Source: a virus. Taken from it: a stretch of 25,551 bases of DNA. Position 1 is the stretch's first letter. Each line of letters starts with the position of its first letter. The stretch spans positions 1-25,551 of the IMG/VR virus record IMGVR_UViG_3300035698_004311. The stretch is one strand, 5' to 3'. The position numbers and the translations under genes are program-made. The notes beneath the pieces were generated by a model. The model was not told the DNA's origin and ran no database searches. It saw only the letters and a program-made list of their open reading frames with translations. Positions 8,610-15,677 of the stretch are shown one piece after another.

Positions 8610-9326
8610 TTAACTCGCTGGCATAGTGAAATCGGCAGTATCACAAGTAACCGTAGCTCCTAACGCAACTGTCGTAGAACTTAAAATCATTGCCACACCT
8701 GAAGTGCCTACAAGCCCCTGACATCTCTTTGATGTTGTACTTAACCCTGTGACCCTACCATTATCATAAAGTCTCCACCATGCCGCCACTCCTGCTGCTA
8801 TTCCAGCATCAGACCATGTATCTGTATTTTTTGAAAGAACGCCTGAAGCAATCGCATCAAAGTTTAAACCATTGGTTGAAGTTCCAGGTGTTAAAGTACC
8901 ACCATCTTTAGTAATTTCAAGCAAACACGTTCCCGATCCTTCGTCAGCATCAGCCGTAGCCGGTACTGCACCAGAATAAACACGAATAACCGCATTATTG
9001 AATATGTCCTTAAACCCTTTTGAATTGGCTGTAATTGTTACAGATTCACCAGCATCATCATCAACCAATGTACCAGCTATTTCCATTTCTGAGCCATCCG
9101 ATTCAATAGAAGTTATCGTGGTTATTTGATTGTTTGCAGTTGTACCTGTAAAACCAGATATTGTAATCGTGTCTTCAGGCCTGAATCCCGCATCGAATAA
9201 TCCATCACCTGAATCTTCAATGGTAAATGTACCTGTGTCCTCAACAGCCTTTAAAGTGATTGCCGTAATTGTGTCGGCATCTCCCATCAAAGCGTTGCGA
9301 AGACCTGTACTTATTTTAAATGCCAT
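8610..9326 (-). CDS. Phage structural protein with inserted beta-barrel module
   Basis: A 238-residue protein. SD AAAGGAG lies before ATG 9326. The ends (MAFKISTGLRNALMG at 1-15, then FNNAVIRVYSGAVPATADA from 109 and a C-terminal LSSTTVALGATVTC) match a common phage virion protein in which these parts are usually adjacent. About residues 17-103 look like an extra small beta-domain (FRPEDTITISGFTGTTANN, IAGTLVDDDAGESVTI) inserted between them. The role is probably a capsid or tail structural component. The family assignment rests on recall of the pattern, not on a search. Confidence 0.7.
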   Translation of the reverse strand: MAFKISTGLRNALMGDADTITAITLKAVEDTGTFTIEDSGDGLFDAGFRPEDTITISGFTGTTANNQITTITSIESDGSEMEIAGTLVDDDAGESVTITANSKGFKDIFNNAVIRVYSGAVPATADADEGSGTCLLEITKDGGTLTPGTSTNGLNFDAIASGVLSKNTDTWSDAGIAAGVAAWWRLYDNGRVTGLSTTSKRCQGLVGTSGVAMILSSTTVALGATVTCDTADFTMPAS

Positions 9327-9356
9327 GATAAAATCTCCTTTGTTATAATTATTTTA

Positions 9357-9385
9357 TTGACTATTTGTTTAAATCTTAATATTAT
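9357..9385 (+). promoter_or_regulatory. Sigma70-like promoter of the plus-strand HNH gene
   Basis: TTGACT (9357-9362), a 17-base spacer and TATTAT (9380-9385) read toward the HNH gene. The predicted start of transcription is about 9390-9394, at the first strand of the structured leader. It is the only promoter-like match in this gap on the plus strand. Confidence 0.55.
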
Positions 9386-9388
9386 ATT

Positions 9389-9485
9389 GATGCGGATAGG
9401 GTAGCACCCGAAAAGTGGTACTCAAGCAACCACCTGCCGCATTCCTAAATAGCTTGAACAACCCTTTGCTTGGAAGGATTATATT
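9389..9485 (+). promoter_or_regulatory. Structured 5' leader of HNH gene with loop-to-RBS pairing
   Basis: The outer stem is ATGCGG 9390-9395 with CCGCAT 9437-9442. Inside it are two hairpins: GGGT 9399-9402/ACCC 9406-9409 and GTGGT 9415-9419/ACCAC 9429-9433. The loop of the second (ACTCAAGCA, 9420-9428) can pair with GCTTGA 9452-9457 (six bases, pseudoknot) or with TGCTTG 9467-9472, which touches the SD GGAAGGA (9472-9478). The start ATG is at 9486. The two pairings exclude each other, which suggests translational control. No known riboswitch or ribozyme class was recognised. Confidence 0.5.
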
Positions 9486-10121
9486 ATGCCACCATTTATT
9501 GATCTTACCGGAAAAACTTTTAATCGCCTTACTGTTCTTGAACGTGCTAAAAATAAACATGGAGAAAGTTCTAAATGGAAATGCCAATGTATCTGTGGTA
9601 AAAAATTTATTACTCGTGGTTTTGCAATTAGGTCTGGTAAAACAAAATCTTGTGGTTGTCTCAATAAAGAACTTTCTGTTATAGCCAATACTATTCATGG
9701 TATGTGGAAAACACATGAATACCACACATGGCAAAGCATGATTCAACGTTGCTATAATCCTAAAAACCCAAAATTTAAACGATATGGGGCACGAAATATC
9801 AGTATATGTAAAAAATGGAAAAATGATTTTAAAATATTTTTTAATGATATGGGTAAATGCCCTCCAAGTTTTACGATAGAACGTATTGACAACGACGGAA
9901 ACTATGAACCGTCTAATTGCAAATGGGCGTCGGCCAAAGAACAAGCAAATAATACCAGTCGAAATGCTTTGGTCACTATTAATAGCTGGACTCTTAATAT
10001 TACGCAATGGGCAACCTATGTTGGCTTGAATGCAAGAACAATCCGAACCAGATTGCGTTTGGGATGGCCAATTGAAAAAGCTATATTTAAACCAGTTAGA
10101 TATCATAAACCTTATTCCTAA
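9486..10121 (+). CDS. Free-standing HNH-type homing endonuclease (CGC zinc-site family)
   Basis: A 211-residue protein on the strand opposite to all surrounding structural genes. SD GGAAGGA lies 7 nt before ATG 9486. The N-terminal part has a Cys-rich zinc site (KCQCICG 32-38 and SCGCL 55-59). The middle has the signature of phage HNH-like endonucleases: HGMW and YHTWQSMIQRCYN (71-91), YGARNISICKKW (100-111), and IERIDNDGNYEPSNCKWAS (131-149). The C-terminus (170-200) looks like a helix-turn-helix DNA-binding element of the NUMOD kind. It probably makes a site-specific cut in phage DNA lacking the insertion and spreads by repair. Three bases separate its stop from the convergent neighbour's stop; neither flanking gene looks interrupted. 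Confidence 0.9.
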   Translation: MPPFIDLTGKTFNRLTVLERAKNKHGESSKWKCQCICGKKFITRGFAIRSGKTKSCGCLNKELSVIANTIHGMWKTHEYHTWQSMIQRCYNPKNPKFKRYGARNISICKKWKNDFKIFFNDMGKCPPSFTIERIDNDGNYEPSNCKWASAKEQANNTSRNALVTINSWTLNITQWATYVGLNARTIRTRLRLGWPIEKAIFKPVRYHKPYS

Positions 10122-10124
10122 AAA

Positions 10125-11054
10125 TTAATTAAGGGTAACACAATAATGACCATCACGGTATAAACTTGCGCCTGAAAGTGCCAATGGTAAATCAATTTTT
10201 CGTTCACTTATATTTATCAAATTACCATTCCCATCGCCGATACAGACACCTTCACTTGTCGTAAAAACAATTACTGCCCCTGGGATTCCTTCACCAATGC
10301 GAGAACCATCTATTTTAACAGCAGTTCCTTCTATTGCTGGATAATTAGCAACCAATGTTTGAGTCGGCATTTCAAGTCTCGATGGAATAATTTCACCTTG
10401 AAGAAAATATAAACTTTCACTGTCGCTAATCCACAGACCAGTTTTGACAGCCTGAACCATTCTTAACCGACTCGGAAACCCAAAATAATTAGCAGACAGA
10501 CGATACGACGAAAGATTTCCTGGCTCAGAATACCATAAAATTTTATCTTCTGCTATAAACATTCTAAGATTGCGAATACACAAAAGATGTCCAATCGGAG
10601 CTTCGTAAAAGGATTTTCTGGTTTCCGGGCCAACGTATGTGCCAACCGGCCAAGAATAACTTACCTTATTTATAACACGCCCTTTTTCGTACCCGTTCAT
10701 ATAAAATATAATATCCTGAGCGCCATCGGTATTGCGGACATACGACATCTTCGCGCCGGTGGTAACATTCCTTAGATTCGTTTTTGACATATCCGCTGCA
10801 ATTACAGCCAAAGCATTACCTGTTACGCCCAAAGCAAATGCGCCAGCAGAAAAGAGGCTGTGCCATGCTTCTGTACGATCTGTTACAGCATATCCGGCTC
10901 TGCGTGAGATCCTTCCGGTATCATCAATCGAAATATTCTTACATGCGGCCAAGGCCGAAACGCCAGTACGATAATCAAATTTCAGACGTACCGGATCAAC
11001 TTTAGTATTTAATCCATCTGATGCTGATTTGAATATGTTTATGTGTCTGCTCAT
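10125..11054 (-). CDS. Nozzle/beta-propeller-like tail protein
   Basis: A 309-residue protein with ATG 11054. The opening residues (FKSASDGLNTKVDPVRL, then LAACKNISIDDTGRISRRAGY) are typical of phage proteins that follow the head-tail adaptor and form the short-tail nozzle or a similar beta-propeller. Repeated beta-strand patterns of the kind KILWYSEPGN, GLWISDSESLYFL and GAVIVFTTSEGVCIGDGN support a propeller-like fold. The C-terminal HYCVTLN looks natural, so the HNH element beside it has not cut the gene. The role is assigned from the pattern and from gene order (directly after the adaptor) and is moderately sure. Confidence 0.65.
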   Translation of the reverse strand: MSRHINIFKSASDGLNTKVDPVRLKFDYRTGVSALAACKNISIDDTGRISRRAGYAVTDRTEAWHSLFSAGAFALGVTGNALAVIAADMSKTNLRNVTTGAKMSYVRNTDGAQDIIFYMNGYEKGRVINKVSYSWPVGTYVGPETRKSFYEAPIGHLLCIRNLRMFIAEDKILWYSEPGNLSSYRLSANYFGFPSRLRMVQAVKTGLWISDSESLYFLQGEIIPSRLEMPTQTLVANYPAIEGTAVKIDGSRIGEGIPGAVIVFTTSEGVCIGDGNGNLINISERKIDLPLALSGASLYRDGHYCVTLN

Positions 11055-11071
11055 AATTATAAATAATTTAG

Positions 11072-11731
11072 TTAAGGCAAAGGATTTTTTCCGCCATGTC
11101 TCCTCGGTTTACGATCTCTGGCAAATACATTTAACATCCCAATATCTCCGTTTGGAGTTCCATACAATCCTGCCTGGTAATTAGCGTTCCACCACTGAAG
11201 ACTTTGATGCGGTGGCTGAGAACTCATGTCGATAAGCAAATGATATGCCTTGATAATCACCTTACTTATTACAACTCTTGAATGATACTGTGCAGGAATA
11301 CACGTTAATATGCTTGACTCCGTGGTAAGATCAGTAGGTTTTTTATAAAACCAAAGATTAATATCTTCTGCTGCCATCGGGTATATACCAATTTGATCAT
11401 CTCTTGTGGCAATAGTTGTTACATTATCGCCGGTGTCATCGTGGTCGATATCAAGTTCGTCCAGATCATCTAATGACCGCTTTATTGTGATTTTATTATA
11501 ATCAGAATCGTAGCACTTAAAAACTTTCTTCATGTATGTAGTCGGAAGATCATACAACCAGTCAGACTCAGTAACCGTGAGCGTAGTCGGTTCATTCAAT
11601 TTCAAAGCAGGTAAGCTAAAATCATTGGCAATCTCAGTAACTGCATTATTGATCCAGTCCTTAAAACGAGGAGAAAGGCTACTGTCCTGAACATAGAGTC
11701 CTAATTCATCTTGAAGTTCGCCTAAATTCAC
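11072..11731 (-). CDS. Head-tail adaptor-like protein
   Basis: A 219-residue protein starting with GTG at 11731. The start is supported by a GTGA overlap with the preceding stop and by GAGAGGA 5 nt upstream. The sequence (LQDELGLYVQDSSLSPRFKD, INNAVTEIANDF, DLPTTYMKKVFKCYD, then IGIYPMAAEDINLWFYKKP) fits the SU10/T7-gp11-type adaptor family, which docks under the portal and connects it to the tail. The C-terminus carries a basic tail (RDRKPRRHGG). Its place after small head proteins and before the nozzle-like gene agrees with this role. Confidence 0.75.
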   Translation of the reverse strand: MNLGELQDELGLYVQDSSLSPRFKDWINNAVTEIANDFSLPALKLNEPTTLTVTESDWLYDLPTTYMKKVFKCYDSDYNKITIKRSLDDLDELDIDHDDTGDNVTTIATRDDQIGIYPMAAEDINLWFYKKPTDLTTESSILTCIPAQYHSRVVISKVIIKAYHLLIDMSSQPPHQSLQWWNANYQAGLYGTPNGDIGMLNVFARDRKPRRHGGKNPLP

Positions 11732-12015
11732 GAAGTCCTCTCTTTCGTAATAGCCGCCATGCCATCACCAACACCCATAGGCTTTGAATCAGAAGTCACT
11801 AATTTTACTTTATCTGTTGTGACTTCAAAAGATCTACAATTTGAATCATGCCTTATTGACCGAACTTTTCCGGAAACAGTGACTTTAATATTTTCATCAA
11901 TTTGCAAATCATCAAAATTCTTAGGAGCCTTGGTAGCCTTTTTGCTATCTTTATTGAAATAAAAACTAACAGTCGGAGCGTATTCTTCGGGTTCGTCTGC
12001 CATTGGTTTACTCAT
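11728..12015 (-). CDS. Small head-completion-type protein, OB-like pattern
   Basis: A 95-residue protein. The frame is open to 12084, but ATG 12015 is chosen because GGAGGAAAC lies just upstream and the longer version would overlap the zinc-ribbon gene entirely. The core (ENIKVTVSGKVRSIRHDSN, FEVTTDKVKLV) looks like a short five-stranded barrel as seen in small phage proteins located near connector genes. It overlaps the adaptor gene by 4 nt (GTGA) and the zinc-ribbon gene by 8 nt, so it is translated in the same unit. The function is unknown. Confidence 0.7.
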   Translation of the reverse strand: MSKPMADEPEEYAPTVSFYFNKDSKKATKAPKNFDDLQIDENIKVTVSGKVRSIRHDSNCRSFEVTTDKVKLVTSDSKPMGVGDGMAAITKERTS

Positions 12016-12148
12016 CGTCTGTTTCCTCCTCATCAGGCACAAGCTTATGGCCGCATTTTGGACAATATGTTTCAGGTTCAACATGCTGTCTCGGATCGGG
12101 CCTGTACTGCAATTTACAATGTGGACAAAAACGAATGTAGTCTGTCAT
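12008..12148 (-). CDS. 46-residue zinc-ribbon protein
   Basis: A short ORF starting MTDYIRFCPHCK and ending in an acidic DEEETDDE tail. It has two Cys pairs, C8/C11 and C29/C32 (CPHC and CPKC), the arrangement of a zinc ribbon. The start ATG 12148 lies 3 nt after the upstream TAA and has AAGAG before it. The stop lies 8 nt inside the next gene. This tight fit within the operon and the intact Cys pairs support a real gene. A role in nucleic-acid or protein binding during head assembly is possible but not shown. Confidence 0.7.
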   Translation of the reverse strand: MTDYIRFCPHCKLQYRPDPRQHVEPETYCPKCGHKLVPDEEETDDE

Positions 12149-12151
12149 CTC

Positions 12152-12655
12152 TTATCCCGTTGCTGCCTTTTTCTTACCGATTTGACTTCGAGCATTTGCC
12201 ATACGTTCCTGCTGCTCTCTCTTTAACTTGTCAGAAGTTGTTTTCTTGGCTGATATTTCCCTTTTTGCTTTCCCTCTTTCTACTGAACTCTTTCTTGTAA
12301 ACCAGTCGAGAACCGCTTCAAGCTGTGGGCCTTTTGGCAAAGTATTCAGAATATCAGCCAGGTCAGTTATTTCAGAACCGTCTTCCCATTCATACCCACC
12401 ATCAGGTGTAAGGGTAATTCTTTTCATTTCCATTTTTGGCTTTACTTCGTCCTTATGACTGAACCATTCAAGAGCTTCTTTACGGTCTTTACCGCTTGGA
12501 ATTAACTCTTGCAAGTCTCTATCAGAAGTTACCGGAGAACCAGATAAATGAGCATACCCGCCTTTTGAAAGCTTGCCGATATGTCTCCCATCACTTGATA
12601 CCCATGTTTTTTCAAAAGATATGGGGCCGAAATGTTTTGTTTTTATTGTCTGCAT
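12152..12655 (-). CDS. Small morphogenesis-operon protein with internal duplication
   Basis: A 167-residue protein with SD AAGGAG 7 nt before ATG 12655. Two similar segments are visible: LQELIPSGKDRKEALEWFS (48-66) and LADILNTLPKGPQLEAVLDWF (about 98-118), each followed by a charged stretch. The C-terminal 45 residues are very basic and helical (KTTSDKLKREQQERMANAR), a likely nucleic-acid or protein contact. No named family was recognised. It is placed with head-completion genes between the coat-type proteins and the adaptor. Confidence 0.75.
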   Translation of the reverse strand: MQTIKTKHFGPISFEKTWVSSDGRHIGKLSKGGYAHLSGSPVTSDRDLQELIPSGKDRKEALEWFSHKDEVKPKMEMKRITLTPDGGYEWEDGSEITDLADILNTLPKGPQLEAVLDWFTRKSSVERGKAKREISAKKTTSDKLKREQQERMANARSQIGKKKAATG

Positions 12656-12678
12656 TAAACATCTCCTTATTGGGGGTT

Positions 12679-12704
12679 TGAGAGGGAGAGCGGACTCCCT
12701 CTCA
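12679..12704 (-). other. Perfect 10-bp hairpin in the morphogenesis transcript
   Basis: TGAGAGGGAG 12679-12688 is perfectly complementary to CTCCCTCTCA 12695-12704, with a 6-base loop. It lies between the stop of the 394-residue coat-type protein and the next SD. There is no U-run on either side, so it is not a standard terminator. It may shield the upstream message's 3' end or reduce downstream expression. Confidence 0.6.
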
Positions 12705-12735
12705 GGTTAAAGGTTAATGTTAGGAGGTAAACAGA

Positions 12736-13920
12736 TTATTTTCCCCAAGCCATAAACTTGAGAGTTGTGGATTGAAGTATTGTTCCGTCACCAACTTCAA
12801 GAGGTACAATACCACCAGTAATTTCTTCCGGTAAACCCCAAACATAGGTAAGCGAAACTGCATCAGTTGTGGCATCTTCAGTGCCAATCATATCAGTAAC
12901 ACCAACTGCCGGACGTTGCTGGTAGTTAATGACAAACTCGCCAGCCGTACCAACTGCATCACCCATAAGCATTTGCATTGTATGGGGGTCTCGTTCGCCA
13001 GCATTATGATAATCCGGTAAGCTTCCACCAATTGCATGAAACAATACAGGGTGTAATGGATTTAATGCAGTACTCGCACCAGCCGCTATTGTGGTGTCCT
13101 GATCTTCCAAAAAACGATCATAAATAAAACCGCTTGCAGGAAGCTCGATATAAGTAACTGTAACTCCAGTAATTGCATCTGCCGCAGCAAACGTGAGTGT
13201 AGTTGATCCAGAATCTGTAAAATCAACTTCACACTCAGTAGTAGCTGGGGTATCACCACCCCGAAGATATCCGGGTTTACTTGATGCTGTTCCGCCGGCG
13301 GCAAGGCAACTCTCAATAAAACAAACTGTCGTTCCAAGGTCTGCTATTTCGGTTATGCCTGTTGAAACAGCCGTTGCCGCACTTCTTTTTGCCCACACTT
13401 CAGCCCATGCTTGAGTGATATAAGTGACTTTAACAGCTCCAACTTCTGAATGGAACGTAAGACCTGTTCTCACCCCTTCCGCCATTGCTGATGTAAGTTG
13501 TGCCTCTCCTGCCGCTACAGTATCGCTGGCTTCAATAAAGTCATATCCAACTGTAGAACTTGCCACATTAAGAATAGCAGCCGCTGGATATTTCAATGTA
13601 ATTCCAAAAGGCGTAGCTGGAACTGTGTGCGCTTCCTCATAAACAATCGGAGGGGCCTGTGCGAACATCTTGATTTTTCTATTTGTCTGGTCATACCGAT
13701 AAGTAAGGCCATTTGCAGAAGCATCCACAATATCAAACATAGAGACTTCTTTGTTCATTCCAAAAGTTCCTATTGATGGCATTTCAACACCACCATAGGG
13801 ATAAGTTAAAGCTCCATCACCAAAAGCAAGAGAGCCTTCTGACATTTTCAATTTTCCAAGGATGTGTCGATCACGCGGATCTAAGGTGACTGTTACATCC
13901 GTACTTGCCAAATCAGTCAT
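12736..13920 (-). CDS. Coat/decoration-type virion protein with inserted beta-domains
   Basis: A 394-residue protein with SD AAAGGAG before ATG 13920. Residues 8-86 (DVTVTLDPRDRHILGKLKM, GDGALTYPYGGVEMP, FDIVDASANGLTYRYDQ and NRKIKMF) match a small phage protein commonly encoded after the capsid gene that is normally much shorter than 394 residues. The rest is Thr/Ala/Gly-rich beta-sequence with two weakly alike segments (LTFHSEVGAVKVTYI and LTFAAADAITGVTVTYI), suggesting inserted or duplicated domains. The C-terminus returns to a core-like strand (STTLKFMAWGK). It is probably an abundant outer-capsid or connector-surface protein. Confidence 0.7.
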   Translation of the reverse strand: MTDLASTDVTVTLDPRDRHILGKLKMSEGSLAFGDGALTYPYGGVEMPSIGTFGMNKEVSMFDIVDASANGLTYRYDQTNRKIKMFAQAPPIVYEEAHTVPATPFGITLKYPAAAILNVASSTVGYDFIEASDTVAAGEAQLTSAMAEGVRTGLTFHSEVGAVKVTYITQAWAEVWAKRSAATAVSTGITEIADLGTTVCFIESCLAAGGTASSKPGYLRGGDTPATTECEVDFTDSGSTTLTFAAADAITGVTVTYIELPASGFIYDRFLEDQDTTIAAGASTALNPLHPVLFHAIGGSLPDYHNAGERDPHTMQMLMGDAVGTAGEFVINYQQRPAVGVTDMIGTEDATTDAVSLTYVWGLPEEITGGIVPLEVGDGTILQSTTLKFMAWGK

Positions 13921-13975
13921 AATATTAAATCTCCTTTATTTTGCCCGAAGGCGCTAAGATTCTATCTTTAATTAT

Positions 13976-13996
13976 GGGGAGCCGTTATGACTCCCC
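13976..13996 (-). other. GC-rich 6-bp hairpin after coat-type gene
   Basis: GGGGAG 13976-13981 pairs with CTCCCC 13991-13996 around a 9-base loop, immediately after the stop of the 244-residue protein. No U-run follows. It occupies the same place (just 3' of a coat-type gene) as the hairpin at 12679-12704. Confidence 0.45.
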
Positions 13997-14003
13997 GTTT
14001 AAA

Positions 14004-14738
14004 TTAAGTTGTTGCTGTCATTGCGGTCTGATTGCCAGCCACTTCTGCCATATGATGACCAAAAACATAAGGCTGGTATGTACCTGCACTGCCAGCTCCC
14101 AATGTACCGGTAGTAAATATGGCTAACTGTTCACCAGCATGAATATCTGCTACACCTCTGTTCATGTAAGTTGCAGTAAGACCACTACCAACCGGACTGG
14201 GAACATTATCAACATCTTTAAAAATAACATCACCCAATGCAGTCGTACCGATTGGAATAGTGAGTTCGGCTATTTTGTAGCCAATTTCATACGTGTCTCC
14301 ACTGTCCCATGTATCAGCAGTGGTACCATCTGAATCAAGATACATGGCTGCTGTTACAGTTGTGGCTGCATTTGCCGTAATAATACCAGAGCTTCCGTTT
14401 GTGATATTATAAATAGTCCAACCGACAAATTCATTTACTGTGAAAGCTTCTGTCGTGTCAGTCATAAAAGCAGCAGCCGTACTGGTATCATCTGATGCTC
14501 CAGAATTGGGGATGGCAACCTTAGCACGCCTGAACAATGACACTGTCGCAGCGGTAGTAAGGACTATTGCCGTAATTGCCTGAATTGAAAGCCTTGCTAC
14601 ACAAAACGGTTCAGGCATCATCCATGTGCTTGCTATAACACCAATCGCCTGGTTGTAATTTAATGCCGTGATTTTAGCTATCGAAGCATCATTCGTAGCA
14701 GCGCTAAATACTTTTCCTTTATCATAAGAACCGTACAT
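14004..14738 (-). CDS. Virion surface/decoration-type protein with inserted module
   Basis: A 244-residue protein with SD AAAGGAG before ATG 14738. Residues 1-85 (MYGSYDKGKVFSAATNDASI, then ITAIVLTTAATVSLFRRAKV) and 153-235 (IAELTIPIGTTALGDVIFKDV, then ADIHAGEQLAIF) read as one beta-sandwich. Between them, about residues 90-152 form a separate module (FTVNEFVGWTIYNITNGSSG, TANAATTVTAAMYLDSDGTT, TWDSGDTYEI) of a kind that recurs in phage structural proteins. It is the second gene after the major capsid protein, apart from the inserted HNH gene, so an outer-capsid role is likely. Confidence 0.7.
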   Translation of the reverse strand: MYGSYDKGKVFSAATNDASIAKITALNYNQAIGVIASTWMMPEPFCVARLSIQAITAIVLTTAATVSLFRRAKVAIPNSGASDDTSTAAAFMTDTTEAFTVNEFVGWTIYNITNGSSGIITANAATTVTAAMYLDSDGTTADTWDSGDTYEIGYKIAELTIPIGTTALGDVIFKDVDNVPSPVGSGLTATYMNRGVADIHAGEQLAIFTTGTLGAGSAGTYQPYVFGHHMAEVAGNQTAMTATT

Positions 14739-14740
14739 AA

Positions 14741-15568
14741 TTATTCTCCTTTTCTTTTATTAAGTTGTTGCTTTAATTTATAATTTTCAAGAGCAAGACG
14801 TTTTACATCTTTATCATAAATGTCTTGCAGTCTTTGTCCAGCAGGATGGCCATTCAACCAAATTTCAAGATTGTCTGGTTCATTATTTGATCTGATTCCA
14901 TCTTTATGATGAACTCTTTCAAAATCGAATAATTCCCGTCCTAATATTTGTTCCATAACATATCTGTGCTGTGGGATTCTTTTTCCATTTCCAGCTTTTC
15001 CTGTGGTCATCATTATATATCCACTTGGTACTATATATCCATTTTCATGACGAAGAGCTAAACCAGCACATTGATGAGAACAATATTTTTTGCCATATCC
15101 TCTTTTTAAAGGTTCCCCACATTGCTCACAATATTTTTGTTTCCATGCAATGTGTTTATTATGACATTTTTTTGAACAATATTGACCTTTGCCTTTTGCT
15201 AATTCCTTATCAGTCAAATCTCTAATGAATTTTGCCCCACAATTTTTACATGTTAATATCCTGTTATTATCAGGAACTTGTTTTGTGGCAAAAGCATTTG
15301 CGCATTTCAAAGAACAGTATTTTTGATTTTTATGACCCTTACAATGAATAAACTCTTTACCGCAATACTTACACTTTTTTGATTTGTCGCTTATTGTAAG
15401 TTTACGATCTTTCCATTGATAGTTGCTTTTACATGAAGTTGAGCAACATCGTGGAACATCTTTGGCCAAATCTATTGGTGGAATATATCTACTAAATTCT
15501 TTACCACAGTATGCGCATGTTCCTGTAAAATTCGGTTTCTTTTTTCCACCATCTTTTTGTTTCCCCAT
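14741..15568 (-). CDS. HNH endonuclease with four N-terminal zinc knuckles
   Basis: A 275-residue protein; SD AAGGA lies 8 nt before ATG 15568. Four CX2C...CX3C zinc knuckles are visible: C18/C21-C42/C46, C66/C69-C85/C89, C107/C110-C131/C135 and C147/C150-C163/C167. The C-terminal half has an HNH_3-type nuclease core: QHRYVMEQILGREL (200-213), VHHKDGIRSNN (219-229), PDNLEIW (231-237) and HPAGQR (241-246), with H201, H220, H221 and N233 as likely active or metal-binding residues. A coiled coil ends the protein. It lies between the capsid gene and a coat-type gene and has its own promoter, as expected of a homing endonuclease moving as an intergenic element. Confidence 0.9.
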   Translation of the reverse strand: MGKQKDGGKKKPNFTGTCAYCGKEFSRYIPPIDLAKDVPRCCSTSCKSNYQWKDRKLTISDKSKKCKYCGKEFIHCKGHKNQKYCSLKCANAFATKQVPDNNRILTCKNCGAKFIRDLTDKELAKGKGQYCSKKCHNKHIAWKQKYCEQCGEPLKRGYGKKYCSHQCAGLALRHENGYIVPSGYIMMTTGKAGNGKRIPQHRYVMEQILGRELFDFERVHHKDGIRSNNEPDNLEIWLNGHPAGQRLQDIYDKDVKRLALENYKLKQQLNKRKGE

Positions 15569-15606
15569 AATTTTTTCCTTTTATACATAAATTAATTATT
15601 ATGGGA

Positions 15607-15635
15607 GTTATAATATATTTTTTTTTGATTGTCAA
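15607..15635 (-). promoter_or_regulatory. Strong sigma70-like promoter for the HNH gene
   Basis: On the minus strand TTGACA (15630-15635), 17 bases, then TATAAC (15607-15612), followed by an AT-rich leader of about 30 nt to the HNH SD. It lies after the capsid stop codon. A 13-bp dyad, GTTTTG-C-CAAAAC (15655-15667), lies just upstream of the -35 box and may be a regulatory site. Confidence 0.7.
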
Positions 15636-15677
15636 ACACTTTCTTCGCATGACGGTTTTGCCAAAACTCTTATGCAA

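Noticed and set aside
9369-10106. Long minus-strand ORF (245 residues) opposite the plus-strand HNH gene
   Set aside because: It is the mirror of a clearly recognisable HNH protein, has no SD, and its own residues (many Phe/Ser/Ile, no motif) look like a shadow of AT-rich coding DNA.
9389-10124. Group I intron carrying the HNH gene
   Set aside because: The HNH gene lies on the strand opposite to both flanking genes, neither of which appears interrupted, and no intron core or 3' part follows the ORF.
15655-15667. GTTTTGCCAAAAC as a terminator of the capsid transcript
   Set aside because: A six-base stem with a single-base centre cannot form an RNA hairpin, and no U-run follows; it is kept only as a possible DNA-binding dyad.
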